A DNA stretch of 64,000 nt, from assembly GCF_905171765.1 (NCBI RefSeq), contig NC_053390.1:509071444-509135443 (forward strand), written 5' to 3'. Source of the DNA: Bufo bufo (Eukaryota > Chordata > Amphibia > Anura > Bufonidae). A program made the translations under genes and the position numbers. This document shows positions 1 to 10,751 of this stretch, piece by piece. Positions within the stretch are counted from its first letter, which is position 1; each line of letters starts with the position of its first letter. The notes under the pieces were generated by a model, which saw only the letters and a list, made by a program, of their open reading frames with translations, searched no databases and was not told where the DNA came from.

Positions 1-108
1 ACGTACCGTTCCTGAGATATTCCCAAAAAATGACCTTGCAGGCCCTTAGTCTTCACATACAGTTTTACTCCAGGTTTCCATAACAACCCAGCCATTTTTC
101 TTCACTGC
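1..108 (+). repeat. Helitron-like fragment
   Basis: This stretch is almost identical to 4145-4252, which lies inside the Helitron-like element described below. It is cut off by the window edge on the left and passes directly into family A sequence on the right. No coding capacity is seen. Confidence 0.6.
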
Positions 109-1044
109 AGAAAAATATTGATTAAAATGGAAAATCTGCCAAAAAAGTGAAATTCTGAAATTTTATCTACATTTTCCTTTAATTCTTGTGAAACACCTAA
201 AAGGGTTAACAAAGTTTGTGAAATCAGTTTTGAGTACCTTGAGGGGTGTAGTTTCCAAAATAGGGTCACTTTTTTGGAGTTTCTACTCTAGGGGTGCATC
301 GGGGGTCTTCAAATGTGACATAGCAACTTAAAATTATCCCAGTGAAATCTGCCTTTCAAAAACCTTATGACGTTCGTTTCCTTCTGCGCCCTGCTGTGTG
401 CCTTTACAGCAGTTTACGACCACATATGGGGTGTTTCTGTAAACTACAGAATCAGGGTAATAAATATTGAGTTTTGTTTGGCTGTTAACCCTTGCTTTGT
501 TACTGGAAAAAATGGATTAAAATGGAAAATCTGCCAAAAAAGTGAAATTCTGAAATTTAATCTACATTTTCCTTTAATTCTTGTTGAACACCTAAAGGGT
601 TAACAAAGTTTGTAAAATCAGTTTTGAGTACCTTGAGGGGTGTAATTCCTAAAATGGGGCTATTTATGGGTGGTTTCTATTATGTAAGCCCCACAAAGTG
701 ACTTCAGACCTGAACCGGTCCTTAAAAATTGGGTTTTGGAAAAAGAAAATGTAATTTACAAAATTATCCAAATATAAAGTAGACATATGGTAAATGTAAA
801 GTAATAACTATTTTAGGAGGTATCATTATCTGTTTTAAAAGCAGAGAAATAGAAATTTTGAAAAAAAATTGGTATTTTTTATAAATAAAAATGAAATATT
901 TTGACTCAAATTTACCACTGTCATGAAGTACAATATGTGACGATAAAACTATCTCAGAAAGGTTTAAAGGTAAAAGCGTTTTAAAGTTATCACCATATAA
1001 AGTGACGCGTCAGGTGAAAAATGGCAGGGTCCTGAAGGGGTTAA
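109..1044 (-). repeat. Family A repeat fragment (TTAA-type DNA transposon), inverted relative to the copy at 35744
   Basis: Contains the family's internal unit (the 'aaacacctaaagggttaac' block) at about 190 and again at about 590, roughly 395 bases apart. It ends in 'gaaggggttaa' at 1034-1044, which matches the TTAA-flanked end of the longer copies at 13254-16299 and 35740-39392. The other end is missing, being replaced at 108/109 by Helitron-like sequence. Open frames here are chance products of the repeat and show no protein family. Confidence 0.7.
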
Positions 1045-2179
1045 TGTTGATATCAATTCATGATGCCAGCAGCATCACTGTCGTCGTACTTGGCATCACA
1101 TTATCTACAATGAAAGCTGTATGTGTGCAGGAGTAAAATAAATGTATGGGGGTGGCAACCTAATGATCAAATTTTTAAATTTTACAATGCCATGGAGAAA
1201 TTGAAAATATGGCATAGAAATTATCTGTGTACCTTATTCAGATGGCAGCACACAATGCTGTAATTTAGAGAAAGGCTGGTCACGAGGGTACCTGCCTCCT
1301 CCAGGGATGTCCTCAGAATTGTACCAGGTCAACATTTTCCAGGTGAAGAGCCAGGAAAAGAAAAAAGGAGTCAAAAAAGATGTTGCATGTGCTCAAAAAG
1401 GGGTATACGGAAAGATACCATATACTAGTGTGATACCTGTCTCTCTCCAAACCACAACTCTGTGTCAAGGAGTCATTTAAAATTCACACTCTTTCTATTA
1501 TTATTTTGCCATTTGCACTTTTAAAATTTTACCTGTTAACAAAAAATTCTCATTTTATCCCTTGATGACTACAATGGTGTAACATCTGCACAATTTTTCT
1601 GGGTCTATGCAAATATGCAATGGTGGCCAAAATCATCCAAGCAAAAATATTGCCTCAAAATCCCTCTGGTGCTCTTTGTCGTTCAGGCCCAGCCATGTGC
1701 CCAAATAGCAGATTTGGGTCACTTTGTGGTATTTCTGAACTCAGGAGAAATGAATACATTTTGAGGTGCATTTCTTCACTTTCATGCTGTCTAAAAAATG
1801 CGTCCTACAAAGGACGCATTTGTGAAAAAAATAATTTAATGTAGTTTTTCGCTCTTGCTTTCCATGAAATGCTCATAAATAATATAGGATCAAAAATATG
1901 ACCACACACCTAAATACAATCTATTAGGGGTGTACTTTCCAAAATGGTTTAACTTCTGGTGGTTTTCCACGGTTCGGGGGACTCAGGGCCTCTTCAAGCA
2001 TCAAATGGGGTTGTAGAACTAGCCATAGAAAAATTGGACCTTCTAGGCCCAGACATGTGTCCAAGCAACAGATTTAGACTACTTTAGGGGTATGTCTGAC
2101 CTCAGGAGAAATACTGTAGCTCAACAAGTGTCAAGATGATTTTCTTCACTTTCATGCTCTGGGTCCATGTCCTATAAAT
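1045..2179. other. Unidentified AT-rich sequence with an old internal duplication
   Basis: No gene is recognised. From about 1440 there are two loosely similar blocks (about 1590-1830 and 1880-2160) sharing phrases such as 'caggagaaat' and 'ttcttcactttcatgct'. A third related block resumes after the nested insertions at 4857-5100. I infer one old repeat that was later split by the elements at 2180-4856. Confidence 0.4.
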
Positions 2180-2340
2180 CAGTGTTCCTCAACTTCAGTC
2201 CTCAGGTTTGAGATTATCCCACAGAATGATTATGTGCCTGTGGTAGGTCCTGATGGACTGACACTAATCATATCTCCTGCTTCATACTAAGGTAATCCTG
2301 AAAACATGACCGGCAGGTGGGCCTTGAAGACTGGAGTTAA
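2180..2340. mobile_element. Palindromic hAT-like MITE, right end degraded
   Basis: Begins CAGTGTTCCTCAACTTCAGT and ends with the near-complement 'aagactggagtt'. A fuller copy lies at 8975-9158. The CAG start and inverted termini fit non-autonomous hAT elements; no 8-base target duplication could be confirmed. Confidence 0.55.
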
Positions 2341-2350
2341 TGAATATATA

Positions 2351-3401
2351 CACTCACCTAAAGAATTATTAGGAACACCATACTAATACAGAGTTGGACC
2401 CCCTTTTGCCTTCAGAACTGCCTTAATTCTACGTGGCATTGATTCAACAAGGTGCTTATAGCATTCTTTAGAAATGTTGGCCCATATTGATAGGATAGCA
2501 TCTTGCAGTTGATAGGAGATTTGAGGGATGCACATCCAGGGCACGAAGCTCCCGTTCCACCACATCCCAAAGATGCTCTATTGGGTTGAGATCTGGTGAC
2601 TGTGGGGGCCATTTTAGTACAGTGAACTCATTGTCATGTTCAAGAAACCAATTTGAAATGATTTGAGCTTTGTGACATGGTGCATTATCCTGCTGGAAGT
2701 AGCCATCAGAGGATGGATACATGTTCTCATTCTGTTTATGCCAAATTCGGACTCTACCATTTGAATGTCTCAACAGAAATCGAGACTCATCAGACCAGGC
2801 AACATTTTTCCAGTCTTCAACAGTCCAATTTTGGTGAGCTCGTGCAAATTGTAGCCTCTTTTTCCTATTTGTAGTGGAGATGAGTGGTACCCGGTGGGGT
2901 CTTCTGCTGTTGTAGCCCATCCGCCTCAAGGTTGTGCGTGTTGTGGCTTCACAAATGCTTTGCTGCATACCTCGGTTGTAACGAGTGGTTATTTCAGTCA
3001 ACGTTGCTCTTCTATCAGCTTGAATCAGTCGGCCCGTTCTACTCTGACCTCTAGCATCCACAAGGCATTTTTGCCCACAGGACTGCCGCATACTGGATGT
3101 TTTTCCCTTTTCACACCATTCTTTGTAAACCCTAGAAATGGTTGTGCGTGAAAATCCCAGTAACTGAGCAGATTGTGAAATACTCAGACCGGCCCGTCTG
3201 GCACCAACAACCATGCCACTCTCAAAATTGTTCAAATCACCTTTCTTTCCCATTCTGACATTCAGTTTAGAGTTCAGGAGATTGTCTTGACCAGGACCAC
3301 CCCCCTAAATGCATTGAAGCAACTGCCATGTGATTGGTTGACTAAATAATTACATTAATGAGAAATAGAACAGGTGGTCCTAATAATTCTTTAGGTGAGT
3401 G
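2351..3401 (-). mobile_element. Tc1/mariner element, DD36E type, non-autonomous
   Basis: Inverted termini are CACTCACCTAAAGAATTATT at 2351 and its complement ending at 3401. Both flanks are TA-rich, as expected for TA-targeted elements. The element is about 1.05 kb, shorter than intact relatives because its transposase has an internal deletion. It sits in the old repeat that continues at 4857. Confidence 0.85.
2383..3253 (-). pseudogene. Tc1/mariner transposase pseudogene (DD36E)
   Basis: This is the cut-and-paste transposase of the surrounding element. Starting at 3253 on the minus strand, the N-terminal part has paired helix-turn-helix DNA-binding sequence with an arginine-rich linker. The first catalytic aspartate is in WSDESRF, the second in QQDNAPCHK and the glutamate in NPIEHLW. 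I count 36 residues between the last two, so the motif is DD36E, the spacing of the family called Incomer; that name is my assignment. Between the first two aspartates the glycine-rich stretch that these proteins normally carry is missing (in-frame deletion near HKQNENM). A frameshift near 2525 moves the last about 50 residues into another frame, ending KAKGGPTLY. The gene is dead; a relative would be needed to mobilise it. Confidence 0.88.
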
Positions 3402-3414
3402 TGTATATATATAT

Positions 3415-3985
3415 TGTGACAGGACCAGGGGGAAAGTGGTAGAAGGAGTCTACATTTCACCTAGGTTCCTGTCCTATACGTTCTAAAAAGCAGCCAGGGA
3501 ATTGACAGCAAGGAAAACTAGGTTTTCTCTTTGCAAGGGTTTTGTTAAAAAACCTGGTTAGAAGGGCCTGGCTGCTTGGAGCAGGGAGAGTTGGGTGGGT
3601 CCCTGCTCCAATTAGCCACTCCAGGTATTCAGGGTAACTGTGGCTAATCACCTTGGAACCTGAGTGTGCTATAAAAGGGCAAACAGCTCACTAGCTGATC
3701 TCTCTGCTCCTGGGAAGAACCCTGCTGTGTGAGTAAAAACAACAGTGTGTTTTGTTGATGGAGCTGGGCACAAGGCTCAGTTTCATGTAGTTAGGGATTA
3801 CTGCCTGTCTAGAAGTAGTGGCCAGACGGCCAGGTATTTCATTTGTTTTGAACTGTTTTGTTTAATTATTTTTCTGCAACTGGAGGCCAGTTGCACCATA
3901 CTTGCTTGGACTGGACTGTGTTTTATGTGCCTATAGCGCCCGTCTATCCCAGGAGACGGCGGTCCCGTGAGCTAATCCCGCTACA
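3415..3985 (+). mobile_element. Probable solo LTR of a retrotransposon
   Basis: The 571-base segment starts TGTGAC and ends CTACA, the TG...CA ends of LTRs, and is flanked by ATAT on both sides, although the flanks are a TA microsatellite so the duplication is ambiguous. A TATA-like box 'gctataaaaggg' lies at about 3668, with a transcript leader-like region after it. No internal coding region or second LTR is present, so I infer LTR-LTR recombination. The retroelement family cannot be told from this alone. Confidence 0.6.
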
Positions 3986-4270
3986 ATATATATATATATA
4001 AAAAGGACGTATATATGTGTGTGTCTGTGTATGTATGTATGTTCCACAATCACTCAAAAACGCAACCATCGATTTCAAAGAAACTTGGTATACACATCCC
4101 TTGCTACCTGGAAAGAAATCTTGTGGAGGTCACAGCTCTCTAGGACGTACCGTTCCTGAGATATTCCCAAAAAATGACCTTGCAGGCCCTTAGTCTTCAC
4201 ATACAGTTTTACTCCAGGTTTCCATAACAACCCAGCCATTTTTCTTCACTGCTGTAGATCAGCTTTAGGC

Positions 4271-4557
4271 TAGGGCTACACGACGACATGTGTTGCTCAA
4301 CAATAAGTTGCACGACACATAGGGCACAACTACACTGCTACATGTGACAAATTTTATTATGATAGTCTATGGTGTTGCACTGTGACATGTGACATGTTGC
4401 GACATGACAGTCGCCGAAAAATCCATTTTGGATGGATTTTTTGCAACTGTCATGTCGCAGTCACAGCATGTCACATGTCACAATGCGAAACCATAGCCTA
4501 TCACAATAAAATTGTTGAGACAAAATGTCGCACGACACATGTCGTCGTGTAGCCCTA
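4271..4557. mobile_element. Palindromic MITE nested in the Helitron
   Basis: Long inverted termini: TAGGGCTACACGACGACATG at the left and its complement ending 'gtcgtcgtgtagcccta' at the right. The interior is also largely self-complementary (CATGTCGCA and TGCGACATG blocks). The superfamily is not clear. Confidence 0.65.
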
Positions 4558-4564
4558 GCATTAA

Positions 4565-4790
4565 AGGGGCAGGGCACTGTGGAAGTCACTGTTAAAGGGG
4601 TGGACACTGTGGAGGTCACTGTTAAGGGGGCAGGGGCAACTATTAAGGTCAAAGTTAAGGGGATGGGGTGCTGTGGAGGTCCCATTTTAAAGTGGCGGGG
4701 CACTGTGGGGGGGTCAGTGTTAAGGAGTGGGGGACTGTGGAGTTCACTGTTAAAGGGGTGGGTTGCTGTATAGGTCACTGTTATTGGGGA
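4565..4790 (+). repeat. Minisatellite, about 25-40 bp unit
   Basis: Imperfect repeats of 'cactgtggaggtcactgttaaagg' with purine-rich spacers. Helitrons commonly carry such arrays. Open frames on both strands are by-products of the periodicity. Confidence 0.7.
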
Positions 4791-4856
4791 TACGGTCAAT
4801 AACATTAAATTAAATAGATTAAATATACCCGTGCGAATGCGGGGCCTTCTGCTAGT

Positions 4857-5441
4857 ACTGCTATAAATGACGCATTTGTGACTAAAATCTAAATGTGTTT
4901 TTAACTCCTTTTCCACAAAATGCTGCATAAATACTATGGAGTAAAAAATCTCATCACACACCTAAATAAATTCTTTGAGGGGTGTAGTTTCCAAAATGTG
5001 GTCACTTAAGGGCATTTTCCACTGTCCTGGTACATCAGGGGCTCTGCAAATGTGAAATGGTGCAAAAAAATAATTCCAGCAAACTGCTCTTCACGCCAAA
5101 TGGTATTCCTGCTAATTATTTGATAATAATATATATTCTTTTTTGTAGCCCAGTTCCAAATAATTCTATTAAACACTCCTCAAGGAATGTAACTAGAGTT
5201 GCTGTAACCATTTTGACATCGTAGGTGTATCTTTTCACACTTCAAGGCCCATTCAAAGCTTAAACGGTGTCTAAATAATATCCTAATGAAAAGGGGGCCC
5301 TAAAATTCATAGGTGCACCTTTATATCTGAGGCTGTTTGCGTTCAAACCCACACTATGGCAGCTTATAGGATATTGCTTGATATGGCAGGACCAGGATAA
5401 TAATATCCTATTTAGTCTTGTTTCTCTGTTGATACCCTGAT
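4857..5441. other. Unidentified sequence, continuation of the old repeat at 1045-2179
   Basis: The first about 250 bases resemble 1860-2160 (for example 'aggggtgta' followed by 'ttccaaaatg'). After about 5110 I see nothing recognisable. Confidence 0.35.
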
Positions 5442-5628
5442 GTAACATAGTTTGTAAGGCTGAAAAGACATTTGTCCATCCAGTTGAGCCTGTTATCCTG
5501 CAAGTTGATCCAGAGGAAGGCAAAAAAAACTGAAGTAGAAGCCAATTTTCCTAACTTTAGGGGGAAAAAAAATCCTTCCTGACTCCAATCAGGCAATCAG
5601 AATAACTCTCTGGATCAACGACCCCTCT

Positions 5629-5889
5629 CTAGTATCTATAACCTGTAATATTATTACACTCCAGAAATACATCCAGGCCCCTCTTGAATTCCTTTATTGT
5701 ACTCACCATCACCACCTCCTCAGGCAGAGAGTTCCATAGTCTCACTGCTCTTACCGTAAAGAATCCTCTTCTATGTTTGTGTACAAACCTCCTTTCCTCC
5801 AAACGCAGAGGATGTCCCCTCGTCACAGTCCTGGGGATAAATAGATGATGGGAGAGATCTCTGTACTGACCCCTGATATATTTATACAT
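5629..5889 (-). pseudogene. LINE ORF2 C-terminal remnant
   Basis: The translated minus strand gives an 86-residue tail with the phrases RGHPLRLEERRF, RAVRLWNSLPEEVV and FKRGLDVFL. This kind of tail follows the reverse transcriptase thumb in CR1/L2/Rex1-type LINEs, and nearly the same residues occur at 23908-24162 in this window. The polymerase core, endonuclease and ORF1 are absent because the copy is 5'-truncated. The upstream part of the frame is cut by the MITE at 5909. I cannot separate CR1, L2 and Rex1 from such a short tail. Confidence 0.75.
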
Positions 5890-5908
5890 AGTTATTAGAT
5901 CTCCCCTA

Positions 5909-6419
5909 AGGGTACTTTCACACTAGCGTTAGTGTGATCCGGCAGGCAGTTCTGTCGTCGGAGCTGCCTGCCGGATCCGCCGATCAGTGTGACAACTGAC
6001 AGCATTTGTAGACGGATCTGGGTGCGGATCCGTCTACAAATGCATTGAAAGAACGGATCCGTCCCTCCACTTGTCATGTGGATGGACGGATCCGTCTTGC
6101 AGTCTTTTTTACAGTTTTCCGGATCAGTCCTTCAGTTGTTTTGCAATGCCGGCACTAATGCAAGTCAATGGGAATTAATGCCGGCATTCTGGCGACTGAT
6201 TAGGCATTTTGGACGGACATAATACCGCAGCATGCTGCGGTATTATGTCCGGCCAAAACGCCTGACCGTGACTGAACGGAAGGCATACTGATGCAAACTG
6301 AACAGATTTCTATCCATTCAGAATGCATTGGGATATGCCTGATCAGTTCTTTTCCGGCATAGAGCCCTTTTGATGGAACTCTATGCCGGAAAAGAATAAC
6401 GCTAGTCTGAAAGTACCCT
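5909..6419. mobile_element. MITE with TA target duplication
   Basis: Inverted termini AGGGTACTTTCACACTAGCG and the near complement 'cgctagtctgaaagtaccct', flanked by TA at 5907-5908 and 6420-6421. It interrupts the LINE: the uninterrupted host order is seen on the other copy around 22940-22960. It contains several short internal palindromes. Related ends occur at 10533 and 49940. Confidence 0.75.
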
Positions 6420-6560
6420 TAGTCGTCTTCATTCTAAAGTGAATAACCCTAATTTTGATAATCTTTCAGGGTACTGTAGTCCACCCATTCCAGTAATTAC
6501 CTTAGTTGCCCTTCTCTGAACCCTCTCTAGCTCAACTTTGTCTGTCTTGTTCACAGGAGC

Positions 6561-6870
6561 ACCTATACAAGCAGACAAAAAATGTGAGTTTGAGTATTCG
6601 CGTGTTTGATTTCAAGTGTGTGTATTAAGTGTGTGACTTAAGATTTAGTGAGTCTAGATTCAGGGACTTTAGGAAGAGGCTACACCAAGCCAATTGCTTT
6701 TCATTGCACTGTATTGTATTTTTTCTCTCTTTTCTTGTGTAATCCCCAATAGCAAGTATGTGCTCCATCATTGACAAGTCTGCTTGTATAGGTGTTGCTT
6801 CCAAACAACTTCAAACCAGACTGCTGTTTTTTTCCTCTGGATTCAAAGGATGTATACAGAAAAAAATTAT
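6561..6870. other. Unidentified interspersed sequence
   Basis: GT-rich stretch ('gtgtgtattaagtgtgtgac') followed by a T/C-rich tract. It has the feel of LTR or leader sequence, but I see no termini, target duplication or coding region to support that. Confidence 0.25.
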
Positions 6871-8040
6871 TACATTTGAAAATCTACAAAATACATTACA
6901 TTTTTTAATTTATTTTCTGGGTGGCTTTCAATCGTGTGAAACACCTAAAGGGTTAACAAACTTCCTAAATGTCATTTTGAATACTGTGAGGAGTTCAATT
7001 TTTAAAATGGGTGGATCAGTCCCAGGAGTCCTGGGCTGTAAGAAGTGGTGGAACAAGTTAAACATTACCTGTTCATGGATAAGGCAGCAGTAGAAAGACA
7101 AGGTGAGAAGGGAGCCAATCTCTTTACACGTAAATGGGATTGGGTCATAAATACACTACTCTCTCCAACAGAACGGACATACTTATTATCCCCACATCCC
7201 TTTATGGCCTGGAATGAAAGGACTGATTGTTCACATGATCTAGACTAAAAGCAAACCTGTGATCTATTTTCATATATATATAAAAAAAAAAGAAATCTGT
7301 GTATAATCAATGCTCATTCCAATATGGACTAATACCACATTATCCATTTTGTCAGATTTGGTTAAATTACCTCTGTGACCTTGACCTGATAGACCTCGAA
7401 TGTTAGAAGGTTCATTGGTTGTTTCTTAAATGCCTTGTTATATTTTCGTTTGTGCATTATTTCTTTTTCTTTAATAAGCAGAAGCAAAAGAAGAAGAGAT
7501 ATGCAATGCAGTAGTTGTACCTACTAATCCATCATGGACTTGTTCTTGCATGCTCATTTCTACTGATATAACTACAATGGGAAGCTGCATCATTCTTTTT
7601 TCTTTTCTTTGATTGTGTCATAGATAGAAAATGCCAATAAAATGTTAATTTAAAAAAATGTTAAATTGGGTAATTTATGGGGAGTTTCTTATAGATAAGA
7701 CCCTTAAAGCCACTTCAGAACTGAATTGGTCCTTTAGAAAGTTGGTTTTGGAAGTTTCCTTAAAAATGTGAAAAATTTCTTTTAAAATTCAAAGCTTTCT
7801 AACGTCCTAAATATAAAATGACGTTTAAGAATGATTCCAACATAAAGTAGACTCAAAGTTAATTAGTGACTATTTTGTGAGGTATCACTAACTGTGTCAC
7901 AGAAATTTTAATTCAGAAAATTGCTACTTTTTTTCAAATTTTCTTAAATGAAAATACAAAGCATATTGACCCAAATTTACCACTGATATAAAATACAATG
8001 TGTTACCCAAAATCACATAGATACATAATCAGTGTTGATT
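6871..8040 (-). repeat. Degraded family A fragment, split by an L1 3' end
   Basis: Contains the 'gaaacacctaaagggttaac' block near 6938 and the 'accactgatataaaatacaatgtg' block near 7979, both in the same orientation as 109-1044. It is interrupted at 7013-7660 by an L1 insertion. Divergence from the other copies suggests an older insertion. Confidence 0.6.
7013..7660 (+). mobile_element. 5'-truncated L1 (Tx1-like) 3' end
   Basis: Flanked by 11-base imperfect target duplications: TTAAAATGGGT at 7002-7012 and TTAAATTGGGT at 7661-7671. It ends in an AATAAA-containing, A-rich tail, as expected for target-primed insertion. The first part encodes what looks like the extreme C-terminus of L1 ORF2 (about 7045-7245, with KWDWVINTLLSPTE and a basic acidic mix), in one open frame. 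The rest is 3' UTR. Confidence 0.65.
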
Positions 8041-8370
8041 ATTAAAACACAGGCTTTAGGACCGCTCGGTCTTAATGATAGGAATGATCTAAATGTGTTC
8101 TTGGGCTAATGATGAAATGACAATGGTAGTACCCATATTTTTCTGTTTTAGATAGTTTGATGCATTGTTTGCTTACTCTCTTTGTCTAGATGTTTTTAAT
8201 ATTTATTAGTAATATTTTATGTGCTTGGTATATGTAATAAGAGAGTGGATAAAAGGGGCGGGTTTAACACTGATTGTGAGTCCACTTTCTCTTTACTCAG
8301 TGGTGGATTTTGTTTGAGTTACTGCTGTATCACTGAGCACCACTTGAAGATCGGACAATTTATGGCCCTA
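8041..8370. other. No gene or repeat recognised
   Basis: AT-rich single-copy-looking sequence. I see no coding frame, structure or terminus. Confidence 0.3.
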
Positions 8371-9531
8371 CCAGTGGCATAGCATGAGTTGCCAGCACCT
8401 GGGGCAAGCCAAGTATTGCGCCCCCCAACCTGTGGCCACGCCCATTTTACAGAAAATGTAGTAGATGTCACTTGCAGTCCTACGTAACACCACAGATAAC
8501 ACAGTGATAACTCTCTGAGTACAGATCATGTAGTAGATGGGTGTGAGGCCCCAGAATTCAGAACACGCACAGTGTGACCTGAATTCTGGGGCCAGGCTGA
8601 GGCAGTGTCTGCCAAATTCTATATTCACCCTCCCCCAACCCTACTGTGAAACAGATATTTGGATGGACATTACATACATTGCTACGAAATATACAGGAGA
8701 ATACAGCAGCACATACCTCTTACATGTAGACTTTCCTCAATGTCTTCATTCGGAGATTAGACTGCCATGACACCTTCATTTAGCTGCGTCTCGTCTCTGC
8801 AGAGTTTCACAGATTTTTTTTTTTGATTCCTCACTTTACTATCATCCTCCCCTTCCTGGTGCCTAAACACTTTCATCCTGCTGCTACCTCTAATACTGAG
8901 ATAGTTCCATTCAAATAGTCCCCCATAATAATATACTCCCATACTGTCCTTAATGGTAATAGCGGTCCCTAAAGAAGTGTTCCTCAACTTCAGTCTTCAG
9001 GGCCCATCTGCTGTCATGTGTTCAGAATTTCCTTAGTATTGAGCAGATGATACAATAAGTGTCAGTGCATCGGGATTTACCAGAGGTATTCATTCTGTGG
9101 GATACTTTCAAATCATGACTGGTAGGTGGGCCCTGAGGACTGGAGTTGAGGAACACTGCCCCATAGTACCTCCAATAGCATCCCCATTAATATGTGCTCA
9201 ATAATAATGCTCCCAGCAGTAACAAGGCCCCTCTATAAGATACACCTATAAGAGCCCGCAATAGTAATAAAGTCCCCAATAGTGTCTGCAGTAGTTATAC
9301 CTCCTATAGTGGTCCAAGTATTTATAAAGACCCGCTGCAGTGCCTCATGTAGTTACAATGACCCTCTGTAGTGCCACTAGATAAAAGACCTCCCCTCCCC
9401 CTGTAGTGCTCATATGTATAATGCCCTCTGTATTATTTTAATATATAATGGCCCCTCTGTAGTGGTGTTATTAATATTATAATGGTCCCTGGTGTATTAT
9501 TATTGTAATAATGGCCCCCTCTGTAGAATTA
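8371..9531 (+). repeat. CAGTGGC-type (probably hAT-derived) repeat with degenerate short tandem array
   Basis: Starts CAGTGGCATAGCATGAGTTG, then runs into loose tandem units of the type 'tagtaataatgcccc' (about 9160-9530). A second copy of the same arrangement lies at 11946-13130. The start resembles many non-autonomous hAT elements; the right end could not be placed. A palindromic MITE is nested at 8975-9158. Confidence 0.55.
8975..9158. mobile_element. Palindromic hAT-like MITE
   Basis: About 27-base inverted termini: AGTGTTCCTCAACTTCAGTC at the left, complement at the right ending 'gagttgaggaacact'. Same family as 2180-2340. Confidence 0.7.
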
Positions 9532-9536
9532 TTGCC

Positions 9537-9943
9537 CATTGGTGAAAGGTGACGTATAGCGATGGAGGGTAAAAGAGAAAATATAATAAATATATAAGGA
9601 AATGTATATATAAAAAATGAAAATATGATAAGTAATAATAAGGGATAAAAATTATTCAATATGTAAAAAGATAGTTGAAGACGTAAAAATTAACATGATT
9701 AGATATAGTACGTGAGCGGACGTACAGTAAACAATATAGTATTTTTTACTGTACGTCCGCTCACGTACTATATCTAATCATGTAAATTTTTACGTCTTCA
9801 ACCATCTTTTTACGTATTGAATAATTTTTATCTCTTATTATTACTTATCATATTTAAATTTTTTATATATACATTTCCTTATATATTTATTATATTTTCT
9901 CTTTTACCCTCCATCGCTATAAGTCACCTTTCACCAATATTAT
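9537..9943. repeat. Very long inverted repeat (hairpin), arms about 195 bp, loop about 17 bp
   Basis: The left arm 9537-9731 is almost perfectly complementary to 9749-9943, for example 'tagtacgtgagcggacgtac' against 'gtacgtccgctcacgtacta'. The arms are about 80% A+T except near the loop. The few mismatches suggest a recent origin. It contains no protein-like frame. It is followed directly by the hammerhead-like motif at 9956-9993. Confidence 0.9.
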
Positions 9944-9955
9944 GTTTTTTTTTTA

Positions 9956-9993
9956 CTTGAAAAAGGAGTATATTCACTCCGAAACGCGTTGTC
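9956..9993 (+). ncRNA. Candidate decayed hammerhead ribozyme core
   Basis: Stem II GGAGT/ACTCC (9965-9969 with 9976-9980) is followed by GAAA, then a three-pair stem III (A-U, C-G, G-U) closed by CGU, then GUC at 9991-9993, the normal cleavage triplet. The 5' core that should read CUGAUGA is UUGAAAA here, three changes, and no stem I partner is evident. So this is at best an inactive relic. Such short-stem-III type I hammerheads are known from Penelope-like elements. Confidence 0.35.
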
Positions 9994-10532
9994 GCTCTGT
10001 ACCTATCGAAAATACTGTAATAAAAAATGATTTTATATACATCCATTGAGGTCGTGTATTTGCACAAAGAGGTATCATATTTGTGCACTATCCTAGTACA
10101 CATCCTCCCACTGCCTTTTATTGAAAAATGGGAATAAAGTTGTTGGTGGGGTAATTCTAAAAAAATATTCTGCAGTTTTTGGGGATTTATTTTTACACCC
10201 GTAACTTTTTTTAAAATATTTCTGTCTACAAAGCTATGTGAAGTCTTGCTTTTTTGGGGGGAAAGCTACAGTTTTTATTTATTCATACCATTTAGAGATA
10301 CATAGAACAAGGAACACTTATCACTATTTATACAAATAATAACACAGGGATCAGTCACAAAGACTCTATGGGGGAATTTATCAAGTCCTGCCCTCTAAAA
10401 TTGTGGCTTTGAAAGGTCACAAAATAGGACTTTGGGATTTTTTTTGAATTAGTTGTCCAAATATTTTTGAACATATTGCATTTTCACACCATTCGCTCCA
10501 GCTTTGAACAGTGGGAGGGAACGTGGCCATAG
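9994..10532. other. Unidentified repeat-like sequence
   Basis: Includes 'aataaaaaatg' near 10018 and a 'gggggaatttatcaag' segment near 10370 that resembles the start of a MITE. No termini could be paired. Confidence 0.25.
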
Positions 10533-10751
10533 TTAGGTCAGTTTCATACTAGCGCTAAACTGTTCTGGCAGGCTGTTCCAGTAGGGGAGTATATCGTATC
10601 CGGCATATCAGATACTACCTTTCTCCACTGGAGCCCAGTGACTATAGTCAATGGGGCCTGGCGGTGCTCTGGCAGTTTCAGGCTATACCAAACAGCCTCT
10701 ACTGGAAAAGCCTGCTGGAACATTTTAGCACTAGGGTGCAACTAGCTTTAG
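10533..10751. mobile_element. Degraded palindromic MITE
   Basis: Left end TTAGGTCAGTTTCATACTAG and right end '...tagggtgcaactagctttag' are loosely complementary. The interior has CCTGCTGGAAC/GTTCTGGCAGG arms. It is related to the 5909-6419 and 49940-50406 elements. Confidence 0.5.

Larger units (their letters stand above)
4001..4856 (+). mobile_element. Non-autonomous Helitron-like element
   Basis: The 3' end has the Helitron signature: a GC-rich hairpin, CCCG...CGGG at 4828-4843, followed shortly by CTAG at 4852-4855 and a T. The 5' end reads 'tataaaaaggacgtatat', similar to many vertebrate Helitrons, but the initial TC is not clear because it merges with the TA tract next to the LTR. There is no Rep/helicase coding region. 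Inside are a nested MITE (4271-4557) and a minisatellite (4565-4790). Confidence 0.7.
5442..6560 (-). mobile_element. 5'-truncated CR1/L2/Rex1-like LINE, split by a MITE
   Basis: Minus-strand copy of the LINE also found at 22704-24345. Its 3' end is at 5442 ('ctatgttac' on the minus strand). It includes the last about 90 codons of the reverse transcriptase region and a 3' UTR, and resumes beyond the MITE as 6422-6560. The match to the other copy stops near 6560. Confidence 0.75.

Noticed and set aside
6561..6870. LTR-like sequence
   Set aside because: GT-rich and pyrimidine tracts are suggestive, but no TG...CA ends, target duplication or primer site could be found.
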